Source: an uncultured Saprospiraceae bacterium (lineage in GTDB: Bacteria > Bacteroidota > Bacteroidia > Chitinophagales > Saprospiraceae). Taken from it: 64,000 nt of DNA. A model generated the notes under the pieces. The model did not search any database, was not told the DNA's origin, and was given only the letters and a program-made list of their open reading frames with translations. Where the stretch lies: positions 124,001-188,000 of the forward strand of contig CALEYL010000074.1 in the NCBI GenBank assembly GCA_937926205.1, read 5' to 3'. Of this stretch, positions 53,115 to 63,600 are shown piece after piece (the first letter of the stretch is position 1; each line of letters starts with the position of its first letter). The position numbers and the translations under genes are program-made.

Positions 53115-54407
53115 CTACGCGCAACTCGATAACCTTCCCCCTGCGCTTACCATTTCCTGATAAGCAGCTTCCGTTTCCGCAGAAGGTTTGATTTTGTAGT
53201 GCTCCCAAAGCGCAGCAGCACATTTCTGGTAAGTGGCAATGGCGTGGCCGCGTTGCCCGAGCTGGTCATAGCAAATCATCAGTAGGCGGTAAGCCGTTTC
53301 GAAGTAGGGTTCTTTTTCCAAAATACGCTGGCAGAGATGAATGGCGACCGTCGGATTGCCTTCCCGGAAAAAATAGACGCCCATGCGCTCGAGCACGTGG
53401 AGGTATTTTTCAGCCAGTACTTCCCTTTCCTGAAGGATCCAGGGCTCACAGTTGCTGCCGACATCTTCCATAAAATCGCCATTGTAGCTCCCAATGGCAT
53501 CGTGGTACGCCGGAAGCGCTTCTTCCAGACCAGCGCGCATTTCAACGAGCTGCCCGTTTTGCCAGAGTGTCCGGAAAGCAGCAGCGTCACTGGAAAGGGC
53601 AAATTCAGGATTGATGAAATAGCGTTCATTTTCATGGCAGATCAAATCCGTGATGCCGGCTGTTGCGCGGAGGTGCTTGCGCAACTGACAGATCGCCACC
53701 TGGAGCGAATTGGCGGCGGTATCTATATCCCCCCAGAACAAATTCGCAAGGGTGTTTTTGTGCACCTGCTTTGGAGATTGGTAAAGCAGGTAGGCCAGCA
53801 AAAGTTTCAGCTTTTTGCCTTTTAACTCCGGCAGCAACAGGCCATTGATGTACACTTCGAAATTGCCCAGAAAACGGGCTTGTATGCCGCTGGCAGGCAG
53901 TGCAATGTCCGATACGGTGTTCAGGCTGATGATGCGGGCAATTGATTTGGGAACAATGCCGATGGACAGCGCCTGGTTTACCATGTTCAGGATGGTCGTC
54001 GTAAATGAATTCCGCGCAGGGGAAGACGCCACTGCAGGTAGTATGGCGGATTCAACACATACCAAAGCTTTGAGGCGTTCTGCCTGTTTGGGATAAGACA
54101 AAAACCGGGAGCACCCCGCGCAGATGAAATCGTCCACTTCTTCCAGCAGGGGCTGGGCGGCCAAAACAATGCGCGGAATGGCAGGAAAATGCGTTTGCAG
54201 TTCCCGGATGGCGACCAGGTTTTTTTTGCTGCTTTTTTCAACATAAACAAGAAAAAGGGAGGCCGCTGCTTCAGCTAAACTGAATACGGCCGCATCTTCG
54301 ATCCGAAATTGTTTGAGCATAACTTTCTGATCGAAGAGGATTTTTAATTCGGCAATGACTTTTTCATTACCTCCAAACAAAACGATGTGGGGGGCATACA
54401 TTTTCAT
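53115..54407 (-). CDS. BTAD (SARP-like) transcription regulator with receiver-like N-terminus
   Basis: 430 aa. Residues ~5-115 have the strand/helix rhythm of a receiver domain (HIVLFGGNEKVIAELKILF, FLVYVEKSSKKNLVAI, IVLAAQPLLEEVDDF, GCSRFLSYPKQAERL), but at the end of the third strand there is no phosphorylatable aspartate. A winged helix follows (~180-265: LPELKGKKLKLLLAYLLY, HKNTLANLFWGDIDTAAN, LQVAICQLRKHL). A BTAD helical repeat domain comes next (~275-425: YNGDFMEDVGSNCEPWILQE, AIHLCQRILEKEPYFETAYR). Neighbours are the BlaI/M56 pair and a DUF1508 gene; the target genes are not evident. Confidence 0.85.
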   Translation of the reverse strand: MKMYAPHIVLFGGNEKVIAELKILFDQKVMLKQFRIEDAAVFSLAEAAASLFLVYVEKSSKKNLVAIRELQTHFPAIPRIVLAAQPLLEEVDDFICAGCSRFLSYPKQAERLKALVCVESAILPAVASSPARNSFTTTILNMVNQALSIGIVPKSIARIISLNTVSDIALPASGIQARFLGNFEVYINGLLLPELKGKKLKLLLAYLLYQSPKQVHKNTLANLFWGDIDTAANSLQVAICQLRKHLRATAGITDLICHENERYFINPEFALSSDAAAFRTLWQNGQLVEMRAGLEEALPAYHDAIGSYNGDFMEDVGSNCEPWILQEREVLAEKYLHVLERMGVYFFREGNPTVAIHLCQRILEKEPYFETAYRLLMICYDQLGQRGHAIATYQKCAAALWEHYKIKPSAETEAAYQEMVSAGGRLSSCA

Positions 54408-54467
54408 ACTGTTTGTTGGGATGGAAGTGAGTACTAAGCCTTTATCAGGGAAAAGCGATGTTTGTTA

Positions 54468-54475
54468 CAAAAATA
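54468..54475 (-). promoter_or_regulatory. -7 element (TATTTTTG) of the BTAD regulator gene
   Basis: Matches TAnnTTTG on the minus strand and lies about 60 bp before ATG 54407. Confidence 0.5.
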
Positions 54476-54662
54476 ACCATTATTTTCTTCATGGCCTGGA
54501 TTTGGCCGATTGGAGTAAGTTATCCATATTTGCAATAACCCGCAACGGGCTGACGGAACCTTTTTTCTCCTGCCCCGTATAATTTTCAAAAACCGGCCAC
54601 TTTTCGGCCCAACGGACATCCAAACAAAATGAAGACGCCTTTTTCACCACAAAAAGACGACC

Positions 54663-54884
54663 ATGGCTGAGTTTCTGAATTATTCCAATCAACATGAAGA
54701 ACGCCACGAATGCTACAGCGAGCGCAAAGACCAGTGGGTTATTTTTCGTTGCCTGCAATGCGATTATGAGCGCCGGATGAACTGGGAAACCGGGGAAATG
54801 CGGGTGCGTGGCGGCGACTTCATGGTTTTGCACAGCGGCATGCACTACCCTACCGGCATCAATCCGGATGCCAATATGAATTGA
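54663..54884 (+). CDS. Small cysteine-containing protein (73 aa)
   Basis: Plus-strand gene between two minus-strand genes, with its stop 2 bp from that of the DUF1508 gene. HECYSERKDQWVIFRCLQCDYERR holds three cysteines and a histidine in a C-x(n)-C-x2-C arrangement that could bind zinc. It is followed by NWETGEMRVRGGDFMVLHSGMHYP. The composition looks like real protein and no competing frame explains it. Family not recognised. Confidence 0.6.
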   Translation: MAEFLNYSNQHEERHECYSERKDQWVIFRCLQCDYERRMNWETGEMRVRGGDFMVLHSGMHYPTGINPDANMN

Positions 54885-54886
54885 GA

Positions 54887-55870
54887 TTACTCAACCAGAT
54901 GCAGCAAGCGGCTGCCTGCCACATGCCTGATGCAGCCATCTGCGTGCAGGTCTACATCCGATTGCAGGCGATAGGTACCCGGCTTTAGCTTGTCCAATTG
55001 CAGCGGCATGGCAATTTCGCCAGTGTTTGCAACGTATCCCTGCCGCTCGGCAATAAGAACGCGGTCGTTTGATTCCAAAGACTTTGCATACACTTTAGCC
55101 ATAAAAGTGGCATCTGATGCCATGCCTTTCTTTCCGGTTTCAGCGAGATTCATGCGTGCCTCCAGTCCGGATTCGCCTTGAAACAGGAGTTCTTCTGCAA
55201 GCTGGCCTTCAGGGGTCATGAGCGTCAGTTCTTTTGTTTCGGCGGGCACAACCGGCGGCATGGTCTTTATGGGATTCGGGACCACGGGTGGTGTTGCAAA
55301 GCGGGAAACAAAGCGCTCAATGGCTGCTGTGTCAATTCCCTTCAGCGTTGCCTTATCGCCGGTGACAGGATATTCGATGACGCCAAGCAGAGGCTCGTGG
55401 CGTCCCCGGCTTTGCCATTCTAAGTTAAAACGATAGCGGGAGGGCTGATGCGCCGCTTCTTTCCGAATGGCGGCAGGCTGCTGTTTTGAGGCCAGCGTTG
55501 GCGCCAGACCTATGGCGACTCCGGCAAGCAGGCTTTGCTGCATTGCTTTGATGGCCGCTTCCATTTCTTCAGCAGTTTCAAAATCGCGGCTGCGGGCAAT
55601 TTCCTGCCGGTTGGCTGCCCGGATAACAAAATAATGGCAATCGCCGTCGCGGTGGTGCTCAACGCGGTTGGCATTCTTTTCCACAGAGCGGATGCCGCCA
55701 TTGCGACTGCGGGCGTCTTTATACCCCTGGCTAAACAACAAAGCCTGCCCGTTTTCATCGTTAAAATGAAAATAGTGCAGGTTATCTTTTTCATTTTTAT
55801 AGGTTTCAAATTCCGATTTTCCGCCGGTCGAAACCTGTTCCGGATGGTAACGCTCTTTTTGGGGTGCCAT
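54887..55870 (-). CDS. DUF1508 (YegP-like) protein with long C-terminal extension
   Basis: 327 aa. The N-terminal ~115 residues contain two DUF1508 motifs in tandem: FHFNDENGQALLFSQGYKD with GGIRSVEKNAN, then HYFVIRAANRQEIARSRDFE with MEAAIKAMQ. After a short hydrophobic/proline linker the rest (~140-327) has beta-rich segments (RYRFNLEWQSRGRHEPLLGV, LTLMTPEGQLAEELLFQG, YRLQSDVDLHADG), which I cannot assign. No signal peptide. DUF1508 proteins are small and of uncertain role; the extension is unusual. The gene is followed upstream by a heptamer array. Confidence 0.75.
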   Translation of the reverse strand: MAPQKERYHPEQVSTGGKSEFETYKNEKDNLHYFHFNDENGQALLFSQGYKDARSRNGGIRSVEKNANRVEHHRDGDCHYFVIRAANRQEIARSRDFETAEEMEAAIKAMQQSLLAGVAIGLAPTLASKQQPAAIRKEAAHQPSRYRFNLEWQSRGRHEPLLGVIEYPVTGDKATLKGIDTAAIERFVSRFATPPVVPNPIKTMPPVVPAETKELTLMTPEGQLAEELLFQGESGLEARMNLAETGKKGMASDATFMAKVYAKSLESNDRVLIAERQGYVANTGEIAMPLQLDKLKPGTYRLQSDVDLHADGCIRHVAGSRLLHLVE

Positions 55871-55985
55871 AGCGCTTGTTTTTTGGGTGAATAATCTAAC
55901 GTGTCATAAAGCAGACTTCAGACATCAAATCCCTGACGGCAGCATATGCCCTTTCGGAATCCGATATCTGAAGTCCTTTCCGACG

Positions 55986-56048
55986 TCTAATATCTAACAT
56001 CTCATATCTGAAGTCTGAGATCTAACGTCTGAAATCTAAGATCTAAAA
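55986..56048. repeat. Nine exact 7-bp units (TCTAANA-type) behind the first 153-aa gene
   Basis: TCT words begin at 55986, 55993, 56000, 56007, 56014, 56021, 56028, 56035 and 56042. The last four positions of each unit vary (AATA, AACA, CATA, GAAG, GAGA...). Weaker inverted pieces (GACTTCAGACATC and GATATCTGAAGTC) occur upstream between 55910 and 55975. Confidence 0.85.
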
Positions 56049-56050
56049 GA

Positions 56051-56512
56051 TCAGTCTTCGTACACATTCACGAAGCCCAGTTCGTGGAAACCAACGATCG
56101 GCCCTGGTTTGCCGGAAGCAAAGCTCCAGCGCAGGCGGGCGATAAAGCGGTACACGCCCTCAGCAAGGGTCTTTTTGTTCAGGGTTACGTCAACCGTATA
56201 GGAATTCGGAGCGCCGGCATCACCGATGCTTGCCTGTGGGTTAACGCCGGTTTCACCGCCGCCCATTTGCTCCAGCAGTACGTCGCAGGTCCATTTTCCG
56301 CCGCCCAGGAAAGCGGTGAAAATGCCGCTGGTTTTCCAGTTGAAGCGAACAACGATTTCCTGGTCGCGTTGGATGCTGTAGTTCGTCGGAACGAGTTTGC
56401 CGATGGTACCTACGGGTACGCGGTCAAAGTCTTCAGTGGAATCACCTTCCAGGATATAGGCATTGCCGCTCACTTTCAGGTTGGTTGGATTGATTGCAAT
56501 TTCGAATGGCAT
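56051..56512 (-). CDS. 153-aa protein of unknown family, copy 1 of a tandem duplication
   Basis: MPFEIAINPTNLKVSGNAYI at the start, then beta-rich sequence (QEIVVRFNWKTSGIFTAFLG, WTCDVLLEQMGGGETG, YRFIARLRWSFASG) ending GFHELGFVNVYED. There is no signal peptide or membrane segment; the predicted picture is a soluble beta-sandwich. By hand count about 79% of residues are identical to the neighbouring copy. The repeat unit is 579 bp and includes the leader (CCTGCACCCCAAAAA... before ATG) and the heptamer array at the 3' side. Function unknown. Confidence 0.7.
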   Translation of the reverse strand: MPFEIAINPTNLKVSGNAYILEGDSTEDFDRVPVGTIGKLVPTNYSIQRDQEIVVRFNWKTSGIFTAFLGGGKWTCDVLLEQMGGGETGVNPQASIGDAGAPNSYTVDVTLNKKTLAEGVYRFIARLRWSFASGKPGPIVGFHELGFVNVYED

Positions 56513-56564
56513 GGTTATTTGAGTTTTCGCACCTGTTTGTTTTTGGGGTGCAGGTTAAAAATTG

Positions 56565-56627
56565 TCTGAAATCTGAAGTCAGAAGTCTAAAGTCTAAAGT
56601 CTAAGATCTGATATCTAAGATCTAAAA
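56565..56627. repeat. Nine exact 7-bp units between the duplicated 153-aa genes
   Basis: TCT (once TCA) begins at 56565, 56572, 56579, 56586, 56593, 56600, 56607, 56614 and 56621. The final units and the following GATCAGTCTTCGTACAC are the same as at the end of the other array, so the array was duplicated with the gene but has since diverged in its middle. Confidence 0.85.
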
Positions 56628-56629
56628 GA

Positions 56630-57091
56630 TCAGTCTTCGTACACATTGATGAAACCGAGGTCGTTGAAGCCTACGATCGGGCCTGGCTTGCCGGAAGCGA
56701 ATCCCCAGCGCAGACGGGCTACGACGCGGTAAACACCTTCATTCAGGGAGTTCTTGTTGATCTTAACGTCGAGTTCGTAGAAGTTCGGAGCGCCTGTGTC
56801 GCCGACAACAGCTTTTGGGTTTAACGGGGTTTCGCCGCCGCCCATTTGCTCCAGCAGTACGTCGCAGGTCCATTTTCCGCCGCCGAGGAAGGCCGTAAAA
56901 ATGCCGCTGGTTTGCCAGTGGAAGCGAACGACGATGTCCTGATCGCGCTGAACGCTGTAATTGGAAGTAACAAGTTTGCCGGGGGTACCCACCGGCACGC
57001 GGTTGAAATCAGCTGTAGAGTCGCCCTCAAGGATGTGGGCATGACCAGTCACTTTCAGGTTGGTCGGATTGATTGCAATTTCAAATGGCAT
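56630..57091 (-). CDS. 153-aa protein of unknown family, copy 2 of a tandem duplication
   Basis: Same length and start (MPFEIAINPTNLKVTGHAHI) as copy 1. Conserved core TSGIFTAFLGGGKWTCDVLL, EQMGGGET, VARLRWGFASGKPGPIVGF. Differences concentrate in the middle (residues 88-117) and in surface-type positions, so both copies appear maintained as proteins. A CACCTTTG box on the minus strand at 57173-57180, one base off the -7 consensus, may be the promoter. Function unknown. Confidence 0.7.
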   Translation of the reverse strand: MPFEIAINPTNLKVTGHAHILEGDSTADFNRVPVGTPGKLVTSNYSVQRDQDIVVRFHWQTSGIFTAFLGGGKWTCDVLLEQMGGGETPLNPKAVVGDTGAPNFYELDVKINKNSLNEGVYRVVARLRWGFASGKPGPIVGFNDLGFINVYED

Positions 57092-57434
57092 GGTTGTTTG
57101 TGTTTGCGCACCTGTTTCTTTTTGGGGTGCAGGTTAAAAATTGTCCGTCGTTATTTGTTTCGGATCACGAGGCAAAGGTGGGGGCGCCTCACTTAAAAAG
57201 CGCTTAAATGGCGCTGAAGTGTTGCTGAAAGTTTGCTGAAAAAAGACTTAAAGTTGGTTATACTTTGGGCGCGTCTTTAGTTCGCCGCTACAGTAGTGCT
57301 GCGCGACGCCCTGGGTAATAAGCACACCAGGCGACCTACTGCCCCGAAGCTTATAGATTTTTCAAAATACCAATTGTCGTAAATCATACGAAACCTAAAT
57401 ACCCTAACTTCTTCTTTTTTCGGACAAACCCACC

Positions 57435-57442
57435 TATATTTG
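57435..57442 (+). promoter_or_regulatory. -7 element (TATATTTG) of the giant surface protein gene
   Basis: Matches TAnnTTTG. The leader to ATG 57687 would be about 240 nt and contains a CACCTGC/GCAGGTG hairpin (57568-57587). The rest of the 57092-57686 gap holds no gene I can support. Confidence 0.5.
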
Positions 57443-57686
57443 TCAGGTGCTACATTACGGCGCTTTTCCTGCATCCCACATTCGTGGGAACTACCCTCTG
57501 TGCCATGGCATAATAAAAACTATGCTGCAATGTAAAGCGGCAATAACACAACACAAACACACCAATGCACCTGCCCCTTTGCAGGTGTAACCTGCATTCG
57601 AGACACGGCCATTGCCCCAACAGGTATTTCGTAAGGAAGTATCCTACAACACTTGTAATGCTATTTTTAACCCATAAAATTGATTT

Positions 57687-60600
57687 ATGAAAAATTTTCA
57701 TCCCGTTCTCCGATTAGCCCTTCCGGCCCTGCTGCTGGCTGTGACACTTTTTTTGTTCGCTTCAGATAGCGGTTCTTATGCATTATTCCTGGCTGCGCCT
57801 GATGAAGTGGCATCTGCCATTTCGGAAAAGACGAATAACTTTACCCCCCCCCGCGAGCCATGACCAGCGCCTGTGGTAGTCTCGAAAGCGCGAACATCGG
57901 TTCCGTGACCGGTTCCGCCACCTATGATGCCTGCGACAGCGACACCATTTCAATTTCAGCCAACGACGTTCCTTCTTCTACTGCTGACAAGCAGTACAGC
58001 GTACAAAGGGAGGTGTGCGGTGATGGAGAAGTCATCGTCAATGTGTTGAGTGTAAGCGGCGGTCTTGCCGGATTGGAACTGCGTGCAAGCAATGCGCCCG
58101 GCGCCATAAAAGTGGGCTTGAGGACAGCCTTGGGCACGTCTGTGCAGCGCTTTGTCCGAATATCAACAGATGGCGCTCAGTCATCAAACAACACAACTGC
58201 CTTGGGCCACAAGTGGCTGAAATTGGTGCGCAGCGGCAGCAGTGTCAGTACCTATACCTCCACCAACGGGAGTACCTGGAACTTTGCAGCAACCTACACG
58301 GTCAGTTTGCCGACCTGCGTGCAGGCAAGTCTATTGGTGCAAAGCGTCAACGTGAACACGACACATACCGGCGTTTTCAAAGACCTTCAGTTTTCGGGGT
58401 TTACAGATCCGGAAAGCGATCCGACGACGGTTTCTTTTGATCAGGATACGATTGGTGCTGAGGCGGGGGATACCCTAAGTATTTGCCTGAGCATTACGAA
58501 TCCCTGCATTTGTTCACCCACCGGGGTAGATGTGCAATTGGAAGGCAGTAATACGCCCCATTTTGTGGGATACCAGCCTGAAAATCTAACATTTGAAGCT
58601 GAAGATACCACCCTGTGTTTTTTACTGCCGGTATCAAATGTTCAGGTGAACGGGTATTATAAATTTGTGATTGATCCTTATACGGATGATACGTTAACTG
58701 TGTTGATAACTGGAACTGGAGGGGATCCCGGGCCAGTAGGATTGTGTGGTGTTGAACCGGATATCTACAGTTTCCCGGGCCTTCTAAATGCTCCTTTTGT
58801 TAAGGCCACTGACCGCTTTGGAAATTATTATCCCTTTGAAAAATTAGAAGTAAATAGCGGCTGTGGTTGCGAAAACGGCTCTGGAATCTTTGAGCTTTCT
58901 TTTCAGGATGTTTGTCTGAACCGGAACTATGGTTTTGGTGATCCAATTGAAGGCCCCGCGCGACAGGAAGTGGTTTGCAGAATGTTCAGGGATTTATCAG
59001 TGTTGTTGAACCCAGACAATGAATTACCTCAAGACTTGGTTAAAATAGAAATTAGGGCTTCCGAAGGAGAAGGTGTCAGTGAAATGGACAACAATGTAAT
59101 AGGCGTTGCCTCATCAATCTATCTTACAGGATTTGAAGAGGGGGTAATCGACGGGTTAGTTGCCCAAATTATTCAATCTGGGGTAAATCCGTATTTAGGT
59201 TTAGAAGATTTGGGGCTTGTGCAAAATACTTACCATGGATATGTAAGGTTTAATTTTGAGGATATTACGTTTCATTTAAATAACACCTCTTGGGTAAGTA
59301 ATCCTAATGGTAAGATAGACTTGTACACAGTTGCCTTGCACGAGGCCTTGCATTTGTTGGGCTTTGCTCCCCTTATAGATCCATTAAGTAATGATCACTA
59401 CAGCCGACTTGCAAATATTGGCTCTCCCAGATGTTATTCTAAATACGACACCTACCTAAGAACTTTGAATGGATCAAACCTTACCAGCAATGGAAGCGCC
59501 TACTACCTGAAATATCCAATAGCGGATAGTCCATACGAGGTAGAAGTTGCTACTACCCCATCTTTTCTGGGAACGCCGTTGTGTTCTTCAGATGTAGAGT
59601 TTCATGGTAATTCTTGTCAAAATCAATCACTTTACAGGCCTGATCCATGGGGTTCGCAAGGTATTAGTCATCTAAATTGCGATGCATCAGCATCTGAAGG
59701 TTGTCCTTCACTAAACGGTTATGTTATGAATCCATGCGCTTTAGATGGACTGGCACAAAGGCATCCTCATCAGAATGAAGTTAATTTGTTATGCGACTTA
59801 GGCTATTCTATATCAGGCCAATATGGAACTGAAGTATTTTCAGGTGTTGATGAATGGCTGTTGCCTTATAAACAATACACTATATGCTCGCCCTTATCCT
59901 GTAATGGCAACGCAATTGGGGTAAACGATGTCTTATCAATCTCTATCCATTCTGGGGAAACCATAAATATTAACGCGGGGGCTTTCCTTGAAAACGATAT
60001 AAATAATACAGACTTATTTCCCTCCTATATTCCAAATTCTTTTGAAATACTTAATATAAATTACCATGTTGGGGAAGTATTTGATTACGGATTTGGCTTT
60101 ACTTTCCATGCAGATGATGCGTATTTTGGGCCAGTAATTATCCGTTATTTACCTGCATGCTATGGTCAGGGTAGCCTTCCTTTACCTGGCCAGTGGGCCT
60201 ATATTACTTTTTTTGTAATGCCTCCTGAAGGAGGTCTTTTATGCCCGGAAAATAATAATAACTGTGAATTAATTTGTTACGGAGATTTTGAAAACGTACC
60301 TCCCGGGGGGCTCGCTGCTATGAGAAATTTTAGAATTTACAATACACCTTCAACTGACTTTCCACCATATTTCCCTTTTAACAATGGTGGCCCTCCTCTT
60401 CAATCTTTTCAAATATGTGAAGCAGATCTTCCAAACGGCGGAGCCATCTATCCTCATGAGAATGGACCTCCTAACACAAAATTTGCCGGCTTTACAACAG
60501 ATAGGGATAATACAGAGGGAGTCCATTTAAGATTAATAGAACCCCTTCAGGATGGACAGCCATATGAACTTTCGTTTTATCTGTTATCTGGTTGTGAGGG

Positions 60601-63600
60601 CTATCTAAATTTTCATTTTAGTAAAGAACCGGCATGCCCTGCCACCGGAAATCCTCTGCCCTCAGGAGTTCAGATTCATCCGCTCATATTTGGTAATGCG
60701 CTTCAAGTAAATTGTGATAATTATGTATATGAAAGGGGGCAATTCGTTTCAGTGCCATTTCAAGACACCGATTCCGATAGCGATAATATTCCGAATTGGA
60801 AAAAATATACCTTTACTTTTGAAGCAGACGACAATTATGAATACGTCCTTGTATACAAAGACCTGACATTTAGTTCGTTTATTTATATCCTTGTTGATGA
60901 CATTAGTTTAAAGGCAGTTCCACGCAGAGAAGTCACTATTTCTTCGGAAAACTTGGGTTCATTCTGCCCCGGCGGATTATCCGATATACGCTATACCATC
61001 TGCTCAGGCGCACCATTAGAGGATGTTACTCTTGTCGCGGATATTCCTCCTTTTTTAAGCAATTATGCTGGAGGTGGAGATTTTATAGACGGTGAAACTA
61101 CCGTTGCTGAATTAGTACCTTCCGGGGATCAATATTGCGCGCAGGTTGTGCTTAGTTTACTCCTGGCAGAAGGCTTACAGGCTGGTACTGAAATTTCAGT
61201 TCATTTGACGCTCACTAATTCCTGCACAAATTTTAATATTCCGGATGCAGTGATAATAGTTGATTATCAGACTAATGCAGCCTTTGAAACAACCATATCC
61301 GCTGAAGATGAATGCATGCCGATAGTACATTTTACCTCTTTAGGAGCCTTCAACGATGATCATTTATGGACATTTGGCGACCCACCCCTGGCCACGAGTA
61401 CGGAGCCAAATCCTTCTTTCAATTTTGGACAACCCGGGACCTATGAAGTGACCCATCAAATCAGTAATAGCTGTGGGAGTGAAAGTCTTGCCGAAACAGT
61501 CGTGATCACAGGATGCAGCCCCAGCAATACAATCGGTACAACCGATCAAAGTATATTGCTTACAACCGTTATTTCCAATGGCGACCTTCCAGACGACATG
61601 GCTGATGGTGAGTATGTTTGCATTGCCGGAACACTCATAATCAACGAGCACTACAATTTCATCAACAGCACTTTGCTCATGTTACCCGGTGCGCGCATCG
61701 AAATAGAAGACGGCGTTGCTTTATCCATCGTAGCCTCTCAACTTTTTGGCTGCGACGAGATGTGGAGAGGTATTGAGGTGAAAAAAGGAGGGATTTTGAA
61801 AATTGTGGACAACAGCCTCATCAGTGATGCCCAATATGCCATTTATGTGCATCCTGCCGAAAACGACAATGAGCCGATGGCCAAACTTACCATTGACGGC
61901 AATGCGTTTGTCAATAACTTTGTTGGCTTTTTTGTACCGCAAACACCTTATGCCAAGATCAATGCAGTTGTAATAAACAACAAATTCTCTCAGACAGAAA
62001 CGCTTTTAAAACATCCTTACAGTACCCAAAGTAGCACGCCAGAATCGCTACCGGCCCAGGAAAACCACGCTCTGGCCGGAATCATCGTTAATGATCTGGG
62101 GGCTTTTTCTGCCTACCGAAACCATTTTGAAAAATTGGCAGCAGGCATTATCGCCAACCGAACTTTTCTGGTGGCAGTAGGCAATAGTTTTACCAAAATA
62201 CTGCCTTACGAGGACGAATATCTGACTTTTGATGGACGAGGGACAGGGATAAATAGTCGTTCTGATGGCAGCACGACCACAACGCCCCGAAGCAACATTT
62301 TTTCAAATTGTTCGCGCGGGATAGTTTCCAATCTAACCAAATTGACGGCAACCGGCAATACGTTAACCAATGTGGATTGGGGTATTTTGGCTTCCTTCGC
62401 TAATGTGGGGGGGATTGTGATTGAAAGCAATAACATAAACAATGCAAAAGTTGTCGGCATTTTAGCAGCGCACGCTAACCCCAACGGGACGGTATCCATT
62501 TCCAAAAATGAAGTGAGCACTAATTCGGAAACGGACGGCGTAGGCATCTGGCTGTTAGGGAACAATGCTCCTGCCATATTGGAAGACAATAACCCGATTA
62601 GGGTTAAAGGTGCAGGAATAGGCATTGGTTTATCCGTGAGCAACCGGACAGAATTGAAAGGAAACGTTATTAAATTGGAAAATGCTGACATGGCGCGTGC
62701 AGGAATTGCCCTGGCATATGCCCAGAACAATGCGCTCCGCAACAATACCGTACTCGGCTTTGACATTAGCGGCGAAGCCAATGAAAACATCGGCCTCGAA
62801 ATTGCCTCTTCTCCCGGCAATTCCTATTGCTGCAATACCTTGAACAATACCCGACTGGGCCTTAGTGTGTTTGGCGGCAGCCTGACCACCGATCAGTTCC
62901 GGGGCACGACTTTTGGCGAGCACGCTACCAGCCTTTATTTGCCGGATGTGAATGCGGTGCTGGGGAGTCAGACGCATACGGAGAATTGCTGGCAGGGGAA
63001 TTCAGGGGCGGCGGTGTATGATGTTTCCCAACTTTTCGCCCAAGATTATCCCTTTGTAGTAGATGAAATGGCAAATTTATGCTTTTCACCACCTTCATAT
63101 TCACCGGAAGGTTGGTTTCAAAATCTTCCTAATTCTAATCTGGAAGTTGTTTGTAACTCGGAAATTTGCAAAACAACAAACTTTAAGCCCGATTCCGAGG
63201 ATGTCAAGCGCCTTACAGATGGCGATACGACCCTGCTTCCTGCAGTCCGCTGGGAATTGCAGCGCTACCTTTACGAAAAGTTGCTCACGGAGGCTCCGGG
63301 GGACACGACCAATGAAAAATTCAGGGATAACGTTGAAAACACAACGATTGGCTTTTTTCAAACAATTAATGAAAACATCGCCGCGATGTTTGGTGCAGAT
63401 TCCCTTTCGAGAGCAGCATTAACTGCCAACCTGATTTTAGCATCGGGGAAATTGGACAGTTTGATCCTGATAGACTCCTTGATAATCATAGAAGAGGACA
63501 GCAGCGAAATCGCCGGACTCATGCAAATCCGGGGAGGACTAACGGACGTGCTTTTTGATCTGGCCTCGGACAATGAAACCCTCGCAGAAGAAATCAGCGA

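Noticed and set aside
55986..56627. CRISPR array suspected from regular repeats
   Set aside because: Units are only 7 bp with no spacers of 25-40 bp between conserved repeats, and no cas genes are in the window.
57277..57701. Short minus-strand frames in the leader of the giant gene
   Set aside because: Cys/Arg-rich translations without family features; the region is better explained as promoter and leader.
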